In this document: piece by piece, positions 62,128-64,000 of the stretch
How the letters are laid out: every line of letters starts with the position of its first letter
Numbering within the stretch: the first letter of the stretch is position 1
From: Phycisphaerales bacterium
GTDB lineage: Bacteria > Planctomycetota > Phycisphaerae > Phycisphaerales > UBA1924
DNA: 64,000 nucleotides
NCBI GenBank assembly: GCA_029260395.1
Contig: JAJDDJ010000013.1
Span: forward strand, 248,001 to 312,000
Direction: 5' to 3'
Notes under the pieces: model-generated
Told to the model about the DNA's origin: nothing
The model's input: only the letters and a program-made list of their open reading frames with translations
Databases searched by the model: none
Made by a program: the position numbers and the translations under genes

Positions 62128-62453
62128 GCAAGCGGCCACCAACCATTGCGCACCGAACACCGGCTGCAACGCGGGGCTGAGTTGGAACAGGGTTGAAACG
62201 AGCGGAACGGCTCATGACCCAGCGCGCTCGGACAGCCTAAGCATTTGCTTGCGTGGCTGTGGGCGGGTCGTGGTCATCGTGCCGTTTGGCTCCGTCTACT
62301 GTCTCGAATCAGTTCACTGTCAGCTTTCGCTTTCAGTGCTATCGGTCATCGCCGGCCTCAAATCGAGCCTGGCTCGCCCGCGATCGGGCTCCATAAGGGT
62401 ATTCGATCCGGACCCCCCGAGCAAGAGAATTTCGCCCGGAGAACCCCGCGTGT
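62115..62453. other. Intergenic region between infC and the kinase gene
   Basis: About 340 bases downstream of the kinase and upstream of infC, both minus strand. The kinase CDS ends at 62454. CACTG...CAGTG at about 62310-62340 can form a weak hairpin. No clear terminator, promoter or RNA gene is recognised. Plus-strand ORFs here lack family content. Confidence 0.45.
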
Positions 62454-63818
62454 TCAACGGACCAGTACCAGTACCAGATTCGCGGCCAGACTGAGAGCCG
62501 CGACCGCGACCACCAGAATAAACAACGGGTGCGTGAACGGGCTGCCGCCGCTCTTGGGCTGGGCCTCGGCGAGTTCAGCGTGAGCCTGGGCCTCGGCGGC
62601 CACGATGTCCTCGAACGCCGCCGCCGAAACCACGCCCTTGTGGGCGATGGCTGGCTTGTTGCCCGCCCGAACGTCCTTCAGATCGAGCAGCAGGTCGGCG
62701 CACGAGGCGTACCGCTTGCGGACGCTCTTGGCCATCATCATCTCGATGATCTCGCTGATGCCCGCTGAGAGCTTGGGGTTGACGTGGTCCGGCGGCACCA
62801 GGTCGGCTTTGAGGTGCTTGTGCATTACCGCCGACGGGTTCTTGCCCTCGAAGGGCACGCTTCCGGTCACCATGTGGTAGAGGGTCGCGCCGAGTGAATA
62901 GATATCCGCCGGGGGGCCGACGGTGGTCTCGCCCCGGATCTGCTCTGGCGAGATGTAGTACGGCGTTCCGAACGCCTTGCCCGCCTCGGCCTCGGCTGCG
63001 TCCTTGTCCGACACCGCCCGGGCCAGACCCATGTCGGCCAGCTTGGCCACCCCATCGGTTGTCAGCATGATGTTCTTGGGCTTGACGTCCCGGTGGATAA
63101 GTCCCCGCTCGTGCGCGTGGTGCAGGGCCTCGGCCATCTGCATCGCGATGTCGATCGCTTCGGACTCCTTGTACCGCTTCTTGTGCATGATGTCGTCGTA
63201 GACCGTCGTCCCCTCGACGTACTCCATCACGAAGTAGTGGTACTCGTTGGCCTTGCCCACATCGAACGCCTGAACGATGTTTGGATGGTTCAGCTGTGCC
63301 GCTGCCCGGCCCTCGGCGTAAAATCGCTCGACGAACTGCGGGTTGCTTGTGAACTTCTGGGGTAGCACTTTGATCGCCACGAGCCGATCCAAGCTGAGCT
63401 GGCGCGACTTGTAGACCGTCGCCATGGCGCCCGCCCCGAGCTTGGACAAGATCTTGTATCCCGGGATCTGCTGACCCGACCGCTCGGCTTCGATCATCTG
63501 GCGGAGGCGTGCGATCTGCCTCTTGGTGACAAACTGGCGATCCACGAGCACATGGGCGAGCGACAACTGGCCCACGCCCCCCGAGCCGTCCTTCGAGCTT
63601 TGCAGGGCGTGCTGGACCTCTTCTTCGGTGGCGAGGCCCTGCTCGACGACCATCCTCCCTACGAGCGTGTCGAGGTTCGTGCCGCCCTTCGATCCACCCT
63701 TGGTAGCCTCTTTGATGGCCTGCTCGCTGTCGGCGACCGAAGGCGGATCTCCCACCGTGACCGGGCGGGTGTCCCCCGGGGCCCCCTGAGCGTGCTGTTG
63801 TGGACTTGTTTCACTCAT
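62454..63818 (-). CDS. Membrane-anchored Ser/Thr protein kinase with N-terminal MshEN-like module
   Basis: 454 residues from ATG 63818. Residues about 45-110 hold two copies of a helical pattern (LVGRMVVEQGLATEEEVQHAL and LAHVLVDRQFVTKRQIARL) like the N-terminal c-di-GMP-binding MshEN/PilB module; this is a resemblance only. Kinase domain: LGAGAMATVYKS, VAIKVL, catalytic HRDVKPKN, DMGLA in place of DFGLA, GTPYYISPEQ. A single C-terminal helix (LFILVVAVAALSLAANLVLVLV) ends the protein, so it is tail-anchored with the kinase in the cytoplasm. Monocistronic; target unknown. Confidence 0.92.
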   Translation of the reverse strand: MSETSPQQHAQGAPGDTRPVTVGDPPSVADSEQAIKEATKGGSKGGTNLDTLVGRMVVEQGLATEEEVQHALQSSKDGSGGVGQLSLAHVLVDRQFVTKRQIARLRQMIEAERSGQQIPGYKILSKLGAGAMATVYKSRQLSLDRLVAIKVLPQKFTSNPQFVERFYAEGRAAAQLNHPNIVQAFDVGKANEYHYFVMEYVEGTTVYDDIMHKKRYKESEAIDIAMQMAEALHHAHERGLIHRDVKPKNIMLTTDGVAKLADMGLARAVSDKDAAEAEAGKAFGTPYYISPEQIRGETTVGPPADIYSLGATLYHMVTGSVPFEGKNPSAVMHKHLKADLVPPDHVNPKLSAGISEIIEMMMAKSVRKRYASCADLLLDLKDVRAGNKPAIAHKGVVSAAAFEDIVAAEAQAHAELAEAQPKSGGSPFTHPLFILVVAVAALSLAANLVLVLVR

Positions 63819-63920
63819 ACGACAACCCAACTCTACACGAAAGTCCGGGCAGTGCCCCCCTACTTGACAGGCTCATGTGGGCCGGACGGCCGGTAACCAT
63901 ACGGCTTCTTGGGCCAGCGG

Positions 63921-63949
63921 TTCGCAAGGATCGCAGTCTGTGGTATGCT
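63921..63949 (+). promoter_or_regulatory. Probable sigma70-type promoter for a gene beyond the right edge
   Basis: TTCGCA (63921-63926), 17-base spacer, TATGCT (63944-63949) with TGG before the -10 (extended element). The gene it serves would start after 64000. Confidence 0.45.
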
Positions 63950-63957
63950 ATAGCCAA

Positions 63958-63980
63958 GGCTGGCGGGCTTGCTGCCAGCC
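63958..63980 (+). repeat. Hairpin at predicted 5' end of the transcript leaving the window
   Basis: GGCTGGC and GCCAGCC are exact inverted copies around a 9-base loop. It starts about where the transcript from the promoter at 63921 would begin. No T-run follows. Confidence 0.5.
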
Positions 63981-64000
63981 GAGGAATAACCAGAGGCCAG

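Noticed and set aside
62460-62485. ACCAGT short tandem repeat
   Set aside because: It is simply the coding sequence for the Leu-Val-Leu-Val end of the kinase membrane anchor.
1-64000. CRISPR arrays, intact insertion sequences, prophage or toxin-antitoxin pairs
   Set aside because: None seen on reading both strands: no regularly spaced repeats, no transposase motifs except the integrase remnant.

Overview
The window looks like chromosomal DNA of a planctomycete of the class Phycisphaerae (order Phycisphaerales or close). Direct clues are the high G+C and GC3, a planctomycete-type prepilin with a GFTLIELLVVIAII leader, a large secreted VCBS/FG-GAP protein opening with a LEPR-XLL-like motif, an FG-GAP protein ending in two dockerin-like tails, membrane proteins carrying CPxCxYDL...CPECG zinc ribbons, a type III glutamine synthetase, and tRNA genes without an encoded CCA. 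The taxonomic call is inference from these family signatures; no search was run.

Layout. 1-2.3 kb: a GH2 glycosidase that runs off the left edge, then a scar in which the 5' part of an SDR gene abuts the 3' part of a tyrosine-recombinase gene, next to a CAU tRNA (probably tRNA-Ile2). 2.4-6.4 kb: glnN (GSIII), trpA and map. 6.4-8 kb: a near-consensus promoter, a 310-nt untranslated stretch, a prepilin gene, a tiny membrane protein and a strong terminator. 8-22.5 kb: housekeeping and metabolic genes (rlmKL, thiolase, LOG protein, prpD, gmhA, SDR, pyk, cinA, phzF-like, a PH-domain protein, an unusual Nramp-like transporter, thiS/thiG).

22.7-31 kb is a surface-polysaccharide locus made of two convergent operons: GT4, universal stress protein, N-formyltransferase and XrtA-type deacetylase on the plus strand, and WcaF-like acetyltransferase, GalE-like epimerase and two paralogous WaaE-like GT2 genes on the minus strand, the latter coupled by 4-base overlaps. 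31-38 kb holds lipoproteins, prpB, aspS and gltA/prpC. 38-45.6 kb holds the LEPR-XLL VCBS protein and a three-gene glycosyltransferase operon. 45.7-49.5 kb: a small zinc-ribbon protein, trigger factor, a gene-poor stretch with palindromes, and the FG-GAP protein. 49.6-56.8 kb is a five-gene heavy-metal RND efflux operon in which four of the five products, all but the inner-membrane pump, are predicted lipoproteins or small exported proteins, three of them His-rich. 57-64 kb: tRNA-Leu(CAA), a TPR lipoprotein, a MacB-like permease, infC with an AUU start and a long acidic tail, and a membrane-anchored Ser/Thr kinase.

Methylcitrate-cycle candidates (PrpC, PrpD, PrpB) are all present but lie in three separate transcription units. 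No CRISPR array, intact insertion sequence or prophage is visible. No wholly new system can be claimed from sequence alone; the best leads are the formyltransferase/deacetylase operon, the RND operon with its small His-rich partners, the Nramp-like protein lacking both metal-binding motifs, the degenerate-plus-active GT2 fusion, and the untranslated stretch before the prepilin gene.
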